Shown here in pieces: positions 24,900 through 33,486 of a stretch of DNA of 64,000 bases (position 1 is the first letter of the stretch; every line of letters begins with the position of its first letter). Position numbers and translations under genes: made by a program. Under the pieces are notes generated by a model. It had not been told where the DNA came from. It saw nothing but the letters and a program-made list of their open reading frames with translations, and ran no database searches. The DNA is from Streptomyces sp. H39-S7 (GTDB lineage Bacteria > Actinomycetota > Actinomycetes > Streptomycetales > Streptomycetaceae). The DNA lies in assembly GCF_027158205.1 (NCBI RefSeq), contig NZ_JAPVLU010000004.1, positions 205,315 through 269,314 on the forward strand. The letters are read 5' to 3'.

Positions 24900-26720
24900 C
24901 TACCGGTATTTCAGCCCGTGTCCGATCGGGTAGAGCACCTGTCCCGGATCGTCCGCGCGCGGCACCGCCACCGGCAGCTGGCCCGTCGGAGCCATCCGTC
25001 CGGCAATGACCCGCGCCACCGCGCGCATCGACACATCGGTCCAGCCGTACACCGCCAGCCCGGCCGCGACGCCGCTGAGCCACGCGATGTCGTACGGGTT
25101 GCGGATGGCGATCTGGACGACCGGGACTCCGGTGGCCACCAGCGCCTCGACCAGGGCGATCTGACCGGTCGAAGCCCCCGTGACGTTGTACGTCCCGATG
25201 ACGATGCCGTCCTTGCCGTGGGCGGCGGCGACGGCCTGGTCGATGACGGCCCGGCCGGGCGAGGTGCCGGTGGGCAGGGCCTGCGCGGGGTGGCCGAGGT
25301 CGGTGAGCGCCCTGGCGAGCACGGAGGTCGGCGGTCCGCCGGTGCCGGAAGGCGCGGCCGGATCCGCACCGACGACGAGCAGTTGCCGGTGGGCGCGGCG
25401 CGGCAGCGGCAGGGCCCGGGAGGGGTTCGAGAGCAGGGTGACGGTACGGTCCGTGATCCGGTCGGCGGTCGCGAGGTGCGAGCGGCTGCCGACCGCCCGG
25501 TCGACGCCCTGATGGGTGACGTACGGGTTGCGGAACAGGCCGTTGCGGGCCTTGAGTTCGAGGATCCGGACGAGAGACTCGTCGATCCGCTCCTCGGTGA
25601 TCTCCCCGGACGCCACCGCGTCGAGTACCGCGTTCCAGGCGACGTCGAGGAGCGGCGGGTTCAGCAGTTGGTCGGCGCCGGCCTTGAGGGCGAGCACGGG
25701 CACCCGGTCGTCGCCGTACTTCTGCCGCACGCCGGCCATGCCGAGCGAATCGGTGATCACGACTCCGTCGTAGCCGAGTTCTTCGCGGAGGATCCCGGTG
25801 AGGATGGGGTGGGAGAGGGTGGCGGGGTCCCCCGAGTCGTCGAGTGCGGGGACCAGGATGTGGGCCGTCATGATCGAGTCGATCCCGGCGGCGATCGCGG
25901 CCCGGAAGGGCGGTGCGTCGATCCGCCGCCACTCGTCGGGCGAGTGGGTGATGACCGGCAGCTCGAAGTGGCTGTCGGTGCCGGTGTCGCCGTGGCCGGG
26001 GAAGTGTTTGGCCGTGGAGGCGATCCCGGCCCCCTGATAGCCCCTGACCTGGGCCGCCGTCAGAGCGGCGACGGCCTGCGGATCACCGCCGAAGGACCGT
26101 ACGCCGATCACGGGGTTGGCCGGATTGATGTTCACGTCCGCGACGGGGGAGAAGTTCTGGTTGACGCCCATGGCGCCGAGCTCGGTACCGATGACCCGGG
26201 CGGCGGCGCGGGCGTCGTGCGGATCCCCGTCGGCGCCCAGCGCCATCCCGCCGGGGAAGAGCGTCGCGGGCGAGCCGATCCTGGCGACCGCGCCCTGCTC
26301 CTGGTCGATGGAGATCAGCAGCGGGATCGGGGTCCCGTGGGCCAGACCGGCGCGCTGGATGCCGTTGGAGAGGTCGGCGATCTGGTGCGGGTCCCGGGTG
26401 TTGTGGGCCCAGGCGAAGTAGATGATCCCGCCGAGGTGGTACTTGGCGATCAGCTCGGCGGCGTTGGAGACGCCCATCTCGTTCTGATTGGACGCGACGT
26501 CCGCGGCGTCGGGGGCGGTGGCGGAGTGGCCGTAGACCCGCATGACGAAGAGCTGGCCGACCTTCTCCGCGCGGCTCATCCGCGCGATGATCGCGCGGAT
26601 GAGCCTGCGGTCGGGGGCGGCGGCCCGGGCCGCAGGGACACCGGCGGCGAAGGCGCCCGCCGTGACGGCGGTGGCGGCCGCGGTGGCGAGGACGGTTCGG
26701 CGGGATGGCTGATGGTGCAT
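24900..26720 (-). CDS. TAT-exported GH3 glycosidase, NagZ-like beta-N-acetylhexosaminidase
   Basis: A 606-residue glycoside hydrolase. ATG 26720 is set by GGAAGGAG six nt upstream and yields a twin-arginine signal (PSRRTVLATAAATAVTAG, cleavage after AARA). The TIM barrel has the NagZ-type KHFPGHGDTGTDSH loop (about residues 236-249), which supplies the His/Asp general acid pair, and the Asp nucleophile (Asp324) in ITDSLGMAG. A C-terminal alpha/beta sandwich follows. It probably hydrolyses GlcNAc-containing wall or chitin fragments outside the membrane, whereas E. coli NagZ is cytoplasmic. A pair of direct repeats upstream (26757-26803) probably marks its operator. Confidence 0.93.
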   Translation of the reverse strand: MHHQPSRRTVLATAAATAVTAGAFAAGVPAARAAAPDRRLIRAIIARMSRAEKVGQLFVMRVYGHSATAPDAADVASNQNEMGVSNAAELIAKYHLGGIIYFAWAHNTRDPHQIADLSNGIQRAGLAHGTPIPLLISIDQEQGAVARIGSPATLFPGGMALGADGDPHDARAAARVIGTELGAMGVNQNFSPVADVNINPANPVIGVRSFGGDPQAVAALTAAQVRGYQGAGIASTAKHFPGHGDTGTDSHFELPVITHSPDEWRRIDAPPFRAAIAAGIDSIMTAHILVPALDDSGDPATLSHPILTGILREELGYDGVVITDSLGMAGVRQKYGDDRVPVLALKAGADQLLNPPLLDVAWNAVLDAVASGEITEERIDESLVRILELKARNGLFRNPYVTHQGVDRAVGSRSHLATADRITDRTVTLLSNPSRALPLPRRAHRQLLVVGADPAAPSGTGGPPTSVLARALTDLGHPAQALPTGTSPGRAVIDQAVAAAHGKDGIVIGTYNVTGASTGQIALVEALVATGVPVVQIAIRNPYDIAWLSGVAAGLAVYGWTDVSMRAVARVIAGRMAPTGQLPVAVPRADDPGQVLYPIGHGLKYR

Positions 26721-26756
26721 GTCGAACTCCTTCCGGCTGGAGGAGATGAGCACGCT

Positions 26757-26803
26757 GAAAGTTTTCTTCAGTTAGAACGGATAGCCGGAAAGTTTTCGTC
26801 AGT
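26757..26803. promoter_or_regulatory. two 16-nt direct repeats upstream of the GH3 gene
   Basis: gaaagttttcttcagt (26757-26772) and gaaagttttcgtcagt (26788-26803) differ at one base and are 31 bp apart, about three helical turns. Each holds the GAAA-N2-TTTC symmetry seen in sugar-hydrolase operators of streptomycetes. The second copy overlaps the stop codon of the upstream lipoprotein gene. Likely a regulator-binding pair for the GH3 gene. Confidence 0.6.
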
Positions 26804-27875
26804 CAATGGCCGTGACGCGAGTCGGCAGCACATTCACCGGGACGGCCAGCACCGCCGCGTAGTACTCGGGCCGGATGCAGCGGATGTTCTCGCCCCCGGT
26901 CGGCGACGCCGACACCCGCCCCTCGGCCGAGATGGTGAGCGTGGCGCCGGTGGGCCGGCAGCCGGACAGCTGGAATCCGAAGCGCCGCTCGCCGCTCTGG
27001 GGCGGGTGCGCGGCCAACTGTGCGCGTACGGCGGAGGCGCCGCCGCCGGGCAGACCCGCCAGGTAGGCGTTGAGCTGGGCGGCCTGGGTCACTTCCGAAC
27101 CCTTGGACTTCTGGCCCTGCGCGATCACCGCGTCGAGGTGCGTGAACGCCACCGTCGTGCCGGGGCCGGCCGGGGTGGCCGCCTGGCGTCCCGCCCCGAA
27201 CACCGGGTGCTTCGGCATACGGTCGCGCGGCACCTCGAAGACCGCCGTGACCTGGTGGGCGACGAGGCACTCGGGCGGCGGCTTCGGCCCGCTGACCCCG
27301 AGCGTCAGCCGGTCGCCGCTGGCGAGCAGCGCGACCCCGGTGGCCTGCCCGCAGCCGGTGGTCTCCACCCAGCCCACGAGCACATTGCGCGAGAAGTCGG
27401 TCTTCTGGCTCCGCGCGGCGATCTCGCGGGCCGCCGCCGGGTCGGAGCCCGCGAACCAGCTCGGGAAGCGGGACAGCTCGAGTTCACTGGTGACCACCGA
27501 GTGCACGGCCGGCGGTCGGTGCACCCCGGCGGAGAGGTACACGACCCGGGACTCGATCCCATGGGTCCCGGAGGGGACGGGGACGGTCGCGGTACCGCCG
27601 GACGGCGGACCGGTCGACGGGCCGGAGGACGGACCGGCCGTTGGCGAACCACCGGTCGACGGGGGAACCCCCGTCGCCGACGTGGAGGGGCTGTGGTCGC
27701 CCCCGGCGCTGTCGGACGGCGCGCCGGCGGCGGGACGGTCCTGGCCGCAGGCGGCGGACAGGACTGTCAGTGACGCGGCCAGCACCGCGACCGACACGGC
27801 TCTACGGAGCTTCTTCAGCAGCATGTGGCTTGGACGGGCGGATTCCACGACCGGTTCCGTGCGATGGCTGAACAT
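26799..27875 (-). CDS. putative lipoprotein with an internally repeated domain
   Basis: A 358-residue exported protein. The N-terminus has Lys/Arg then the hydrophobic VAVLAASLTVLSAAC, with lipidation at that Cys plausible, and a Ser/Pro/Gly/Thr linker to about residue 105. The rest contains two related segments: TTGCGQATGVALL to AVFEVPRDRMP, and SGCRPTGATLTIS to AVLAVPVNVLP. Both share a C-x-x-T-G start, a second Cys before Pro-rich turns, and an A-V-x-x-V-P ending. I do not recognise the family. GGAG lies close to ATG 27875. ATG 27824 (MLLKKLRRAVSV) is an alternative with a more compact signal peptide. Confidence 0.72.
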   Translation of the reverse strand: MFSHRTEPVVESARPSHMLLKKLRRAVSVAVLAASLTVLSAACGQDRPAAGAPSDSAGGDHSPSTSATGVPPSTGGSPTAGPSSGPSTGPPSGGTATVPVPSGTHGIESRVVYLSAGVHRPPAVHSVVTSELELSRFPSWFAGSDPAAAREIAARSQKTDFSRNVLVGWVETTGCGQATGVALLASGDRLTLGVSGPKPPPECLVAHQVTAVFEVPRDRMPKHPVFGAGRQAATPAGPGTTVAFTHLDAVIAQGQKSKGSEVTQAAQLNAYLAGLPGGGASAVRAQLAAHPPQSGERRFGFQLSGCRPTGATLTISAEGRVSASPTGGENIRCIRPEYYAAVLAVPVNVLPTRVTAID

Positions 27876-28014
27876 GGCTCCATCGTGGGGTCGCCCGAGG
27901 TCAACGGGCGGTGTGCGACGCGCCGCTTGGCCGAAAGCGCACGAGACTCCGCCCGAACCGCCCCCGTGGGGAACCGCCGAACCGCCCCGTGGGGACCGCC
28001 CTGCCGGCGCCGCG

Positions 28015-28812
28015 TCACGCCGAGCTGGCGAGCAACCGGGACAGGTGCTGCCGGGCGGGGGACAGCAGCTCCGGAAGGTCCGCGACCTGCGGGTACCAGC
28101 GCTTCTCGTACTCCCAGCACAGCCAGCCGTCCCAGTCCCCCCGGCTCAGCACCTCCACGGTCTCGGCCAGCGGCAGCACGCCCTTCCCGAGCGGCAGCGG
28201 TGTGGTGTCCTCGGCCGAAGCGATGTCCTTGACCTGCACGTATCCCAGGTGTGGGGCGAGTACGGGGTAGGTCTCGGACGGCTGTTCACCACCGCGCCAG
28301 GTGTGCATCACGTCCCAGATCGCACCCACGCTGCCGTGCCCGACCAGCCCCAGGATCCGGGCCGCGGCCGCCCCGGTCGCGTGCGAGTCGTGCGTCTCGA
28401 GCAGCACCTTCACCCCGAGGCGGGCGGCGTCCGGCGCGACCGCCGCCAGACGGCGCGCCGCGTACAGGTCCGCCTCCTCCGCGGGAAGATCCCCGCCGCC
28501 CGGGAAGACCCGCACGAACGGAGCGCCGAGATCGGCCGCGAGTTCCAGGTTGGCCCGCAGGTCCGCCAGCACCGGTTCGTCGTCGCCCGGCGCGGCGACC
28601 TTGGCGTAGGCCGCCACCGTGAGGATCTCCACCCCCGACTTCTCGAACTCGGCCACAACCGCTTCCCGTTCCGCCGCCGACAGGCCGGTGTGGACGGGTT
28701 CCTCGGCGTTGGCCCGGATCTCCACACCGTGGAAACCATGCTCGGCGGCGAGGCGGACGACCTGCTCGATGGGGAGGGCGGGGACACCTAGTGTGGAGAA
28801 CGCGAGCTTCAT
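28015..28812 (-). CDS. sugar phosphate isomerase/epimerase family protein
   Basis: A 265-residue TIM-barrel protein of the AP-endonuclease-2 (xylose isomerase-like) superfamily. ATG 28812 gives MKLAFSTLGVPALPIEQVVR. Metal-ligand positions are visible as Glu/His/Asp in LLETHDSHATG, GAIWDVMHTW and YVQVKDIA, and the glutamate in LCWEYEKRW near the C-terminus. It points leftward beside the LacI gene and mirrors a second isomerase in the rightward operon, so it probably acts in the same sugar pathway. Isomerisation, epimerisation and lyase chemistry are all known in this superfamily, so the reaction is unassigned. Confidence 0.87.
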   Translation of the reverse strand: MKLAFSTLGVPALPIEQVVRLAAEHGFHGVEIRANAEEPVHTGLSAAEREAVVAEFEKSGVEILTVAAYAKVAAPGDDEPVLADLRANLELAADLGAPFVRVFPGGGDLPAEEADLYAARRLAAVAPDAARLGVKVLLETHDSHATGAAAARILGLVGHGSVGAIWDVMHTWRGGEQPSETYPVLAPHLGYVQVKDIASAEDTTPLPLGKGVLPLAETVEVLSRGDWDGWLCWEYEKRWYPQVADLPELLSPARQHLSRLLASSA

Positions 28813-28945
28813 CCGCCGGACACTAGGCACCGCGCGGAGCATGGTCAACCTCCGACGGCACCGGTCGTCGCGCGCCGCCGTTATCCGGCCTGAAGCGCCG
28901 GATGCCGGTTCTGTCCCAGCAGGCCCTTGCAGGCGTCCCACCGGC

Positions 28946-29063
28946 GTCCCACGGCTCCCGGTCCCACCCCGTCCAGGGCGTCCCATGGCCCCGGCCCCGC
29001 CATATCCGGGGCGCCCCACGGCTCCAGCGATGTCCCACGGCTGCCGGGGTGCCTCACGGCTCC
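28946..29063. repeat. degenerate 13-nt repeats (gtcccacggctcc) in the isomerase-lacI gap
   Basis: Related copies occur at 28946-28958, 29013-29025, 29032-29044 and 29051-29063 in the 264-bp noncoding stretch between the leftward isomerase gene and lacI. Copies differ at one to three bases. No regulator or terminator is recognised. Confidence 0.5.
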
Positions 29064-29076
29064 CAGAGCTGTGACC

Positions 29077-30153
29077 TCACGCGGAGCCCGCGCGCGGTCC
29101 CGCCGTGGAGGCCCGCACCATCAGCTCGGTGCGGATCGTCGCGAGGCCGCCGGGCGGCGGCGCCTGGCGTCCCATGACGAGGCGGCCGGCCCGCGCGCCC
29201 GCCTCCTGCAGCGGGATGCGCACCGTTGTCAGGGCCGGTGCGGTGTCCACGCTGAACGGAAGATCGTCGAATCCCGCCACCGAGACGTCGTCCGGAATGC
29301 GGAGCCCCTGGTCGCGCACGGCGGCGCACACGCCCAGCGCGACCGTGTCGTTGGCGGCGAGGACGGCGGTCAGCGAAGGCTCCCTGCGGAGGAGTTCCAG
29401 CGCCGCGTCGTAGCCGGAGGAGCGGTCGTACGAGCCGTGCACCGTGAGCCGGTCGACGGCGGGGCCGGCGGACGGCAGGCCGTGGTCCGCCAGCGCCGCC
29501 CGGTGGCCTTCCAGCCGGTGCCGGGTGGTGGTGCGGTCGGCGGGACCCGCGACGTACCCGATCCGGCGGTGGCCGAGGGAGAGCAGGTGCTCCGTGAGCC
29601 GCCGCGCGCCACCGTGGTTGTCGAACGCGACGGTCGCGACGGGGATCTCCGTGCCCGGATGGTCCAGCGGCGGCCGCCCGCACAGCACGATCCGCGTGCC
29701 GGACCCGGCGAGCCGGGCGAGCCGGGCGGCGACCGCCGCGCTGTGCTCGGCGCCCTCGACCGCGCCCCCGGTGATCACCACTCCGGCGGCGCGCTGGCGC
29801 TCCAGCAGCGTCAGGTAGGTCAGTTCGGCCTCGGGGGAGCCGCCGGTGTTGCAGACCACCGCGAGCTTGCCGCCGCCGGGCGCGGACGAGTCGCTGATCT
29901 CGGCCTGGACCGCGCTGGCGATCAGTCCGAAGAACGGGTCCGCGACATCGTTGACCAGTACGCCGACCAGGTCGGAGGTGGCGGCCGCGAGACCCCTGGC
30001 CTGCCCGTTCACCACATAGTCCAGGTCTTCGACGGCTCGCTGCACGCGTTCGCGCGTGCTGCCCGCGACCGGGTAGTTGCCGTTGAGGACACGCGAGACG
30101 GTCGCGGACGACACCCCGGCGCGCGCCGCGACATCGGCGAGGGTCACTGCCAT
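29077..30153 (-). CDS. LacI-family transcriptional regulator of the sugar operon
   Basis: A 358-residue LacI repressor. ATG 30153 gives MAVTLADVAARAGVSSATVS, with GGAGGT about 10 nt upstream. The N-terminal HTH and hinge (residues 1-60, VSRVLNGNYPVAG and RVQRAVEDLDY) lead to a periplasmic-binding-like ligand domain with VLVNDVADPFFGLIASAVQ, AVVCNTGGSPEAE and AANDTVALGVCAAVRDQGLR. It is divergent from the three-gene catabolic operon, with an AAGCGCTT core operator between them. The inducer is probably a sugar or sugar acid used by that operon. Confidence 0.94.
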   Translation of the reverse strand: MAVTLADVAARAGVSSATVSRVLNGNYPVAGSTRERVQRAVEDLDYVVNGQARGLAAATSDLVGVLVNDVADPFFGLIASAVQAEISDSSAPGGGKLAVVCNTGGSPEAELTYLTLLERQRAAGVVITGGAVEGAEHSAAVAARLARLAGSGTRIVLCGRPPLDHPGTEIPVATVAFDNHGGARRLTEHLLSLGHRRIGYVAGPADRTTTRHRLEGHRAALADHGLPSAGPAVDRLTVHGSYDRSSGYDAALELLRREPSLTAVLAANDTVALGVCAAVRDQGLRIPDDVSVAGFDDLPFSVDTAPALTTVRIPLQEAGARAGRLVMGRQAPPPGGLATIRTELMVRASTAGPRAGSA

Positions 30154-30218
30154 CTGCGTCCGTACCTCCTGCTGGCCGTTCCGGGACCGCACCGCCCGTT
30201 GCCGGACATGTTCTCACC

Positions 30219-30248
30219 TTGTCGGATCGGCCCGCTTCCGGCTAGCGT
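30219..30248 (+). promoter_or_regulatory. candidate promoter of the sugar-catabolic operon
   Basis: TTGTCG (30219-30224) and TAGCGT (30243-30248) are 18 nt apart. The predicted transcription start is near 30255, just before the LacI operator. Confidence 0.4.
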
Positions 30249-30257
30249 GCCAGAGAA

Positions 30258-30269
30258 GAAAGCGCTTGC
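30258..30269. promoter_or_regulatory. LacI-family operator
   Basis: gaaagcgcttgc holds the perfect AAGCGCTT palindrome typical of LacI/GalR-type operators. It lies just downstream of the predicted -10, in the lacI-operon intergenic region, and would block elongation or promoter escape when bound. Confidence 0.7.
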
Positions 30270-30311
30270 TATCGCTTGACGGGCGGTAGCGGCCGAAGGG
30301 GAGGACCCAAC

Positions 30312-31463
30312 GTGACACGCAGGACAGTGCGGATCGCCATGAACGGCGTCACGGGCCGCATGGGCTACCGCCAACACCTCGTCCGCTCGATCCTGAGCCT
30401 GCGCGAGCAGGGCGGACTCGACCTCGGGGACGGGACGACGCTGTGGCCCGAGCCGGTCCTCGTCGGCCGTCGGGAGCACGCGCTGCGCGCGATGGCGGAC
30501 CGGCACGGACTGGAACACATCTCCACCGACCTCGACGCCGTCCTGGCCGACCCGACCATCGAGATCTACTTCGACGCCCAGGTCACCTCGGCGCGCGAGG
30601 AGTCGGTGCGCAAGGCCATCGCCGCCGGAAAGCACATCTACTGCGAGAAGCCCACCGCGACCTCCCTGGAGAGTGCGCTGGAGCTGGCCCGGCTCGCCAC
30701 CGCCGCCGGCGTCAAGCACGGCGTGGTCCAGGACAAGCTCTTCCTCCCCGGCCTGCTCAAGCTCAAGCGGCTCATCGACGGCGGCTTCTTCGGCCAGATC
30801 CTCTCGATCCGCGGCGAGTTCGGCTACTGGGTCTTCGAGGGCGACTGGCAGAGCGCCCAGCGGCCCTCCTGGAACTACCGTTCCCAGGACGGCGGCGGCA
30901 TCGTCGTCGACATGTTCCCGCACTGGGAGTACGTCCTCCACGAGCTGTTCGGGCAGGTCAGAACCGTGCAGGCGCTGACCGCCACGCACATCCCGCGGCG
31001 CTGGGACGAGGACGGCAAGCCGTACGACGCGACCGCCGACGACGCCGCGTACGGCATCTTCCAGCTCGACGGCGGCGCCATCGCCCAGATCAACTCCTCC
31101 TGGACGGTGCGCGTCAACCGTGACGAACTGGTGGAGTTCCAGGTCGACGGCACGCACGGCTCGGCCGTCGCGGGTCTGCGGGACTGCCGTGTGCAGCACC
31201 GCTCCGCCACCCCCAAGCCGGTCTGGAACCCGGACCTCCCGGTCACCGAGCCCTTCCGCGACCAGTGGCAGGCGGTCCCGGACAATGGCGAGTTCACCAA
31301 CGGATTCAAGAGCCAGTGGGAGCTGTTCCTGCGCCACGTGGTGCTCGACGAGCCCTGGCGGTGGGACCTGCTGGCCGGCGCGCGCGGTGTCCAGCTCGCC
31401 GAGCTGGGACTGAAGTCGTCCGCCGAGGGCCGGCGCTTCGACGTCCCGGAGCTCTCCCTGTGA
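30312..31463 (+). CDS. Gfo/Idh/MocA-family oxidoreductase
   Basis: A 383-residue NAD(P)-dependent sugar dehydrogenase-like protein. GTG 30312 follows AGGGGAGGA. The nucleotide-binding start VRIAMNGVTGRMGYRQHL is a degenerate Rossmann Gly motif (G-x-T-G-R-M-G instead of GxGxxG). IYCEKPTATSLESALELARL carries the family's conserved EKP motif near residue 115, and MFPHWEYVLHELFG supplies a His near residue 205. It is first in an overlapping operon with a DUF993 protein and a TIM-barrel isomerase, which suggests oxidation of a sugar hydroxyl ahead of C-C or C-O cleavage. The substrate is not known. Confidence 0.88.
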   Translation: MTRRTVRIAMNGVTGRMGYRQHLVRSILSLREQGGLDLGDGTTLWPEPVLVGRREHALRAMADRHGLEHISTDLDAVLADPTIEIYFDAQVTSAREESVRKAIAAGKHIYCEKPTATSLESALELARLATAAGVKHGVVQDKLFLPGLLKLKRLIDGGFFGQILSIRGEFGYWVFEGDWQSAQRPSWNYRSQDGGGIVVDMFPHWEYVLHELFGQVRTVQALTATHIPRRWDEDGKPYDATADDAAYGIFQLDGGAIAQINSSWTVRVNRDELVEFQVDGTHGSAVAGLRDCRVQHRSATPKPVWNPDLPVTEPFRDQWQAVPDNGEFTNGFKSQWELFLRHVVLDEPWRWDLLAGARGVQLAELGLKSSAEGRRFDVPELSL

Positions 31464-32623
31464 GCGGCCGGACCATCGGGCTCCCGGGCGCCACCGGCGA
31501 ACTGCGCACCTATGTGCCGCGTACCGAGCCCGTCGTCCACTCCCAGGGCGGTGAACTGCGCAGCCGGGTCGTCTACTCGGCCGCGCACGTCGTCGCGGAC
31601 CCGTGGCGCAGCGCCCCCGACGAGCCGGCGGCCATCGACTGGGACGCCACCCTCGCGTTCCGCCGCCACCTGTGGTCGCAGGGGCTGGGTGTCGCCGAGG
31701 CGATGGACACCGCCCAGCGCGGGATGGGTCTGGACTGGGCCGCCGCGGCCGAACTGATCCGCCGCTCCTCGGCCGAGGCCCGGGCGGCCGGGGGCCGCAT
31801 CGCCTGCGGCGTCGGCACGGACCAGCTCGTCCCGCCCGCAAGCACGCTCTCCGAGGTCACCGCCGCCTACGAGGAGCAGCTCGCCGTCGTGGAGGAGTCC
31901 GGATCGCAGGCCGTCCTCATGGCGTCCCGTGCGCTGGCCGCCCTGGCCAAGGGCCCCGACGACTACGCCGAGGTCTACAGCCATCTGCTGCGCCAGTCCG
32001 CGGAACCGGTCGTTCTGCACTGGCTCGGCCCGATGTTCGATCCCGCCCTGGCCGGCTACTGGGGCAGCGCGGACCTCGACGCGGCCACGGAGACGTTCCT
32101 GGACGTCATCGCCGCCCACCCCGACAAGGTCGACGGGATCAAGGTGTCGCTGCTCGACGCCCGGCGTGAGGTGGAACTGCGGCGCCGGCTGCCCAAGGGC
32201 GTGCGCTGCTACACCGGCGACGACTTCAACTATCCCGAGCTGATCGAGGGCGACGAGCAGGGCTTCAGCCACGCGCTGCTCGGCATCTTCGACCCGCTGG
32301 CGCCGCTCGCCGCGGCCGCCGTGCGCACCCTGGACACCGGGGACACGGCCGGGTTCCGCGCGCTTCTCGACCCGACCGTCGAGTTGTCGCGGCACCTGTT
32401 CGGCGCTCCGACGCGCTACTACAAGACCGGGGTGGTGTTCCTGGCCTGGCTGGCGGGCCACCAGTCGCACTTCACGATGGTGGGCGGACTGCAGTCGGCA
32501 CGCTCCCTCCCGCACCTGGCGCGCGCCTACGAGCTGGCCGACGGCCTCGGCCTGTTCCCGGACCCGGCGCTGGCCGAGGCCCGGATGCGGCAGCTGCTCG
32601 TGATCCACGGGGTGCCGGCATGA
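31460..32623 (+). CDS. DUF993 protein, dihydrodipicolinate-synthase-like aldolase
   Basis: A 387-residue TIM-barrel protein matching what I recall as the DUF993 family, related to class I aldolases (DapA/NanA-like). GTG 31460 overlaps the previous stop by 4 nt (GTGA). GIKVSLLDARREVEL has a Lys, a candidate Schiff-base residue, near residue 225, and RCYTGDDFNYPELIEGDEQG and LHWLGPMFDPALAGYWG are other conserved-looking blocks. Its role is inferred from fold and neighbours as cleavage of a keto-deoxy sugar acid made by the adjacent dehydrogenase and isomerase. No experimental function for the family is known to me. Confidence 0.83.
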   Translation: MSGRTIGLPGATGELRTYVPRTEPVVHSQGGELRSRVVYSAAHVVADPWRSAPDEPAAIDWDATLAFRRHLWSQGLGVAEAMDTAQRGMGLDWAAAAELIRRSSAEARAAGGRIACGVGTDQLVPPASTLSEVTAAYEEQLAVVEESGSQAVLMASRALAALAKGPDDYAEVYSHLLRQSAEPVVLHWLGPMFDPALAGYWGSADLDAATETFLDVIAAHPDKVDGIKVSLLDARREVELRRRLPKGVRCYTGDDFNYPELIEGDEQGFSHALLGIFDPLAPLAAAAVRTLDTGDTAGFRALLDPTVELSRHLFGAPTRYYKTGVVFLAWLAGHQSHFTMVGGLQSARSLPHLARAYELADGLGLFPDPALAEARMRQLLVIHGVPA

Positions 32624-33486
32624 GCGCCGACGGTACGAAAGCTTCCGGCGCGCCGGCCGGCGACCTGGCACGGCTGAGCATCAACCAGGAGACCGTCAAA
32701 CAGTGGTCGCTGCCCGAGCTGGCGGCGGGTTGCGCCGCACTCGGTGTGCCCGCTGTGGGCCTCTGGCGGGCGCCGGTGCAGGAGTACGGCGTCGAGCGGG
32801 CGGCTCGGCTGATGCGGGAAACCGGCCTCCAGGTGACGTCCTTGTGCCGCGGCGGCTTCTTCACCGCGAGCGATCCCGTCGCCCGGCGGGCGGCGATGGA
32901 CGACAACCGGGCCGCGATCGACGAGGCGGCCGTTCTGGAAACCGGCACCCTGGTGCTGGTTTCGGGCGGACTGCCATCAGGAGAGCGCGATATCGCGGCT
33001 GCCCGGGAACGGGTCGCCGACGCGCTGGCCGAGCTGGCTCCGTACGCCGCCGAGCGGTCGGTCCGGCTGGCGATCGAACCGCTGCACCCGATGTACGCGT
33101 CGGACCGGTGCGTCGTCTCCACGCTCGGCCAGGCGCTGGACATCGCGGAGCGCCTCCCCGCCGAGCAGGTCGGGGTCGTCGTGGACACCTACCACTTGTG
33201 GTGGGACGACCGGGTCCCGGCACAGATCGCCCGCGCCGGGGCGGCCGGCAGGATCGCGGCCTTCCAGCTCGCGGACTGGGTCACCCCGTTGCCCGAGGGC
33301 GTGTTGCTGGGCCGGGGTCAGCTGGGCGACGGCTGCGTCGACCTGCGCGGATTCCGGGAGCAGGTCGACGCGGCGGGATATTCGGGCGCCGTGGAGGTGG
33401 AGATCTTCAACCCCGCTCTATGGGCGCGGGACGGCGCCGAAGTGGTCGCGGAGATCGCCCGCAGGTACCGCGAACACGTGCTCTGA
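32620..33486 (+). CDS. sugar phosphate isomerase/epimerase family protein
   Basis: A 288-residue TIM-barrel protein, third gene of the operon, whose ATG overlaps the DUF993 stop (ATGA). Blocks LSINQETVKQWSLPEL, TSLCRGGFFTASDP, IEPLHPMYASDRCV, VVVDTYHLWWDD and VEVEIFNPALWARDG hold the Glu, Asp, His and Glu expected of the divalent-metal site in the xylose-isomerase-like superfamily (IolE-type proteins included). A short palindrome TGAAGA-A-TCTTCA overlaps the stop, and a strong terminator follows at 33634-33663. The reaction is unassigned. Confidence 0.87.
   Translation: MSADGTKASGAPAGDLARLSINQETVKQWSLPELAAGCAALGVPAVGLWRAPVQEYGVERAARLMRETGLQVTSLCRGGFFTASDPVARRAAMDDNRAAIDEAAVLETGTLVLVSGGLPSGERDIAAARERVADALAELAPYAAERSVRLAIEPLHPMYASDRCVVSTLGQALDIAERLPAEQVGVVVDTYHLWWDDRVPAQIARAGAAGRIAAFQLADWVTPLPEGVLLGRGQLGDGCVDLRGFREQVDAAGYSGAVEVEIFNPALWARDGAEVVAEIARRYREHVL

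Noticed and set aside
28946..29063. CRISPR-like array in the lacI gap
   Set aside because: Copies are degenerate and irregularly spaced, with no cas genes.
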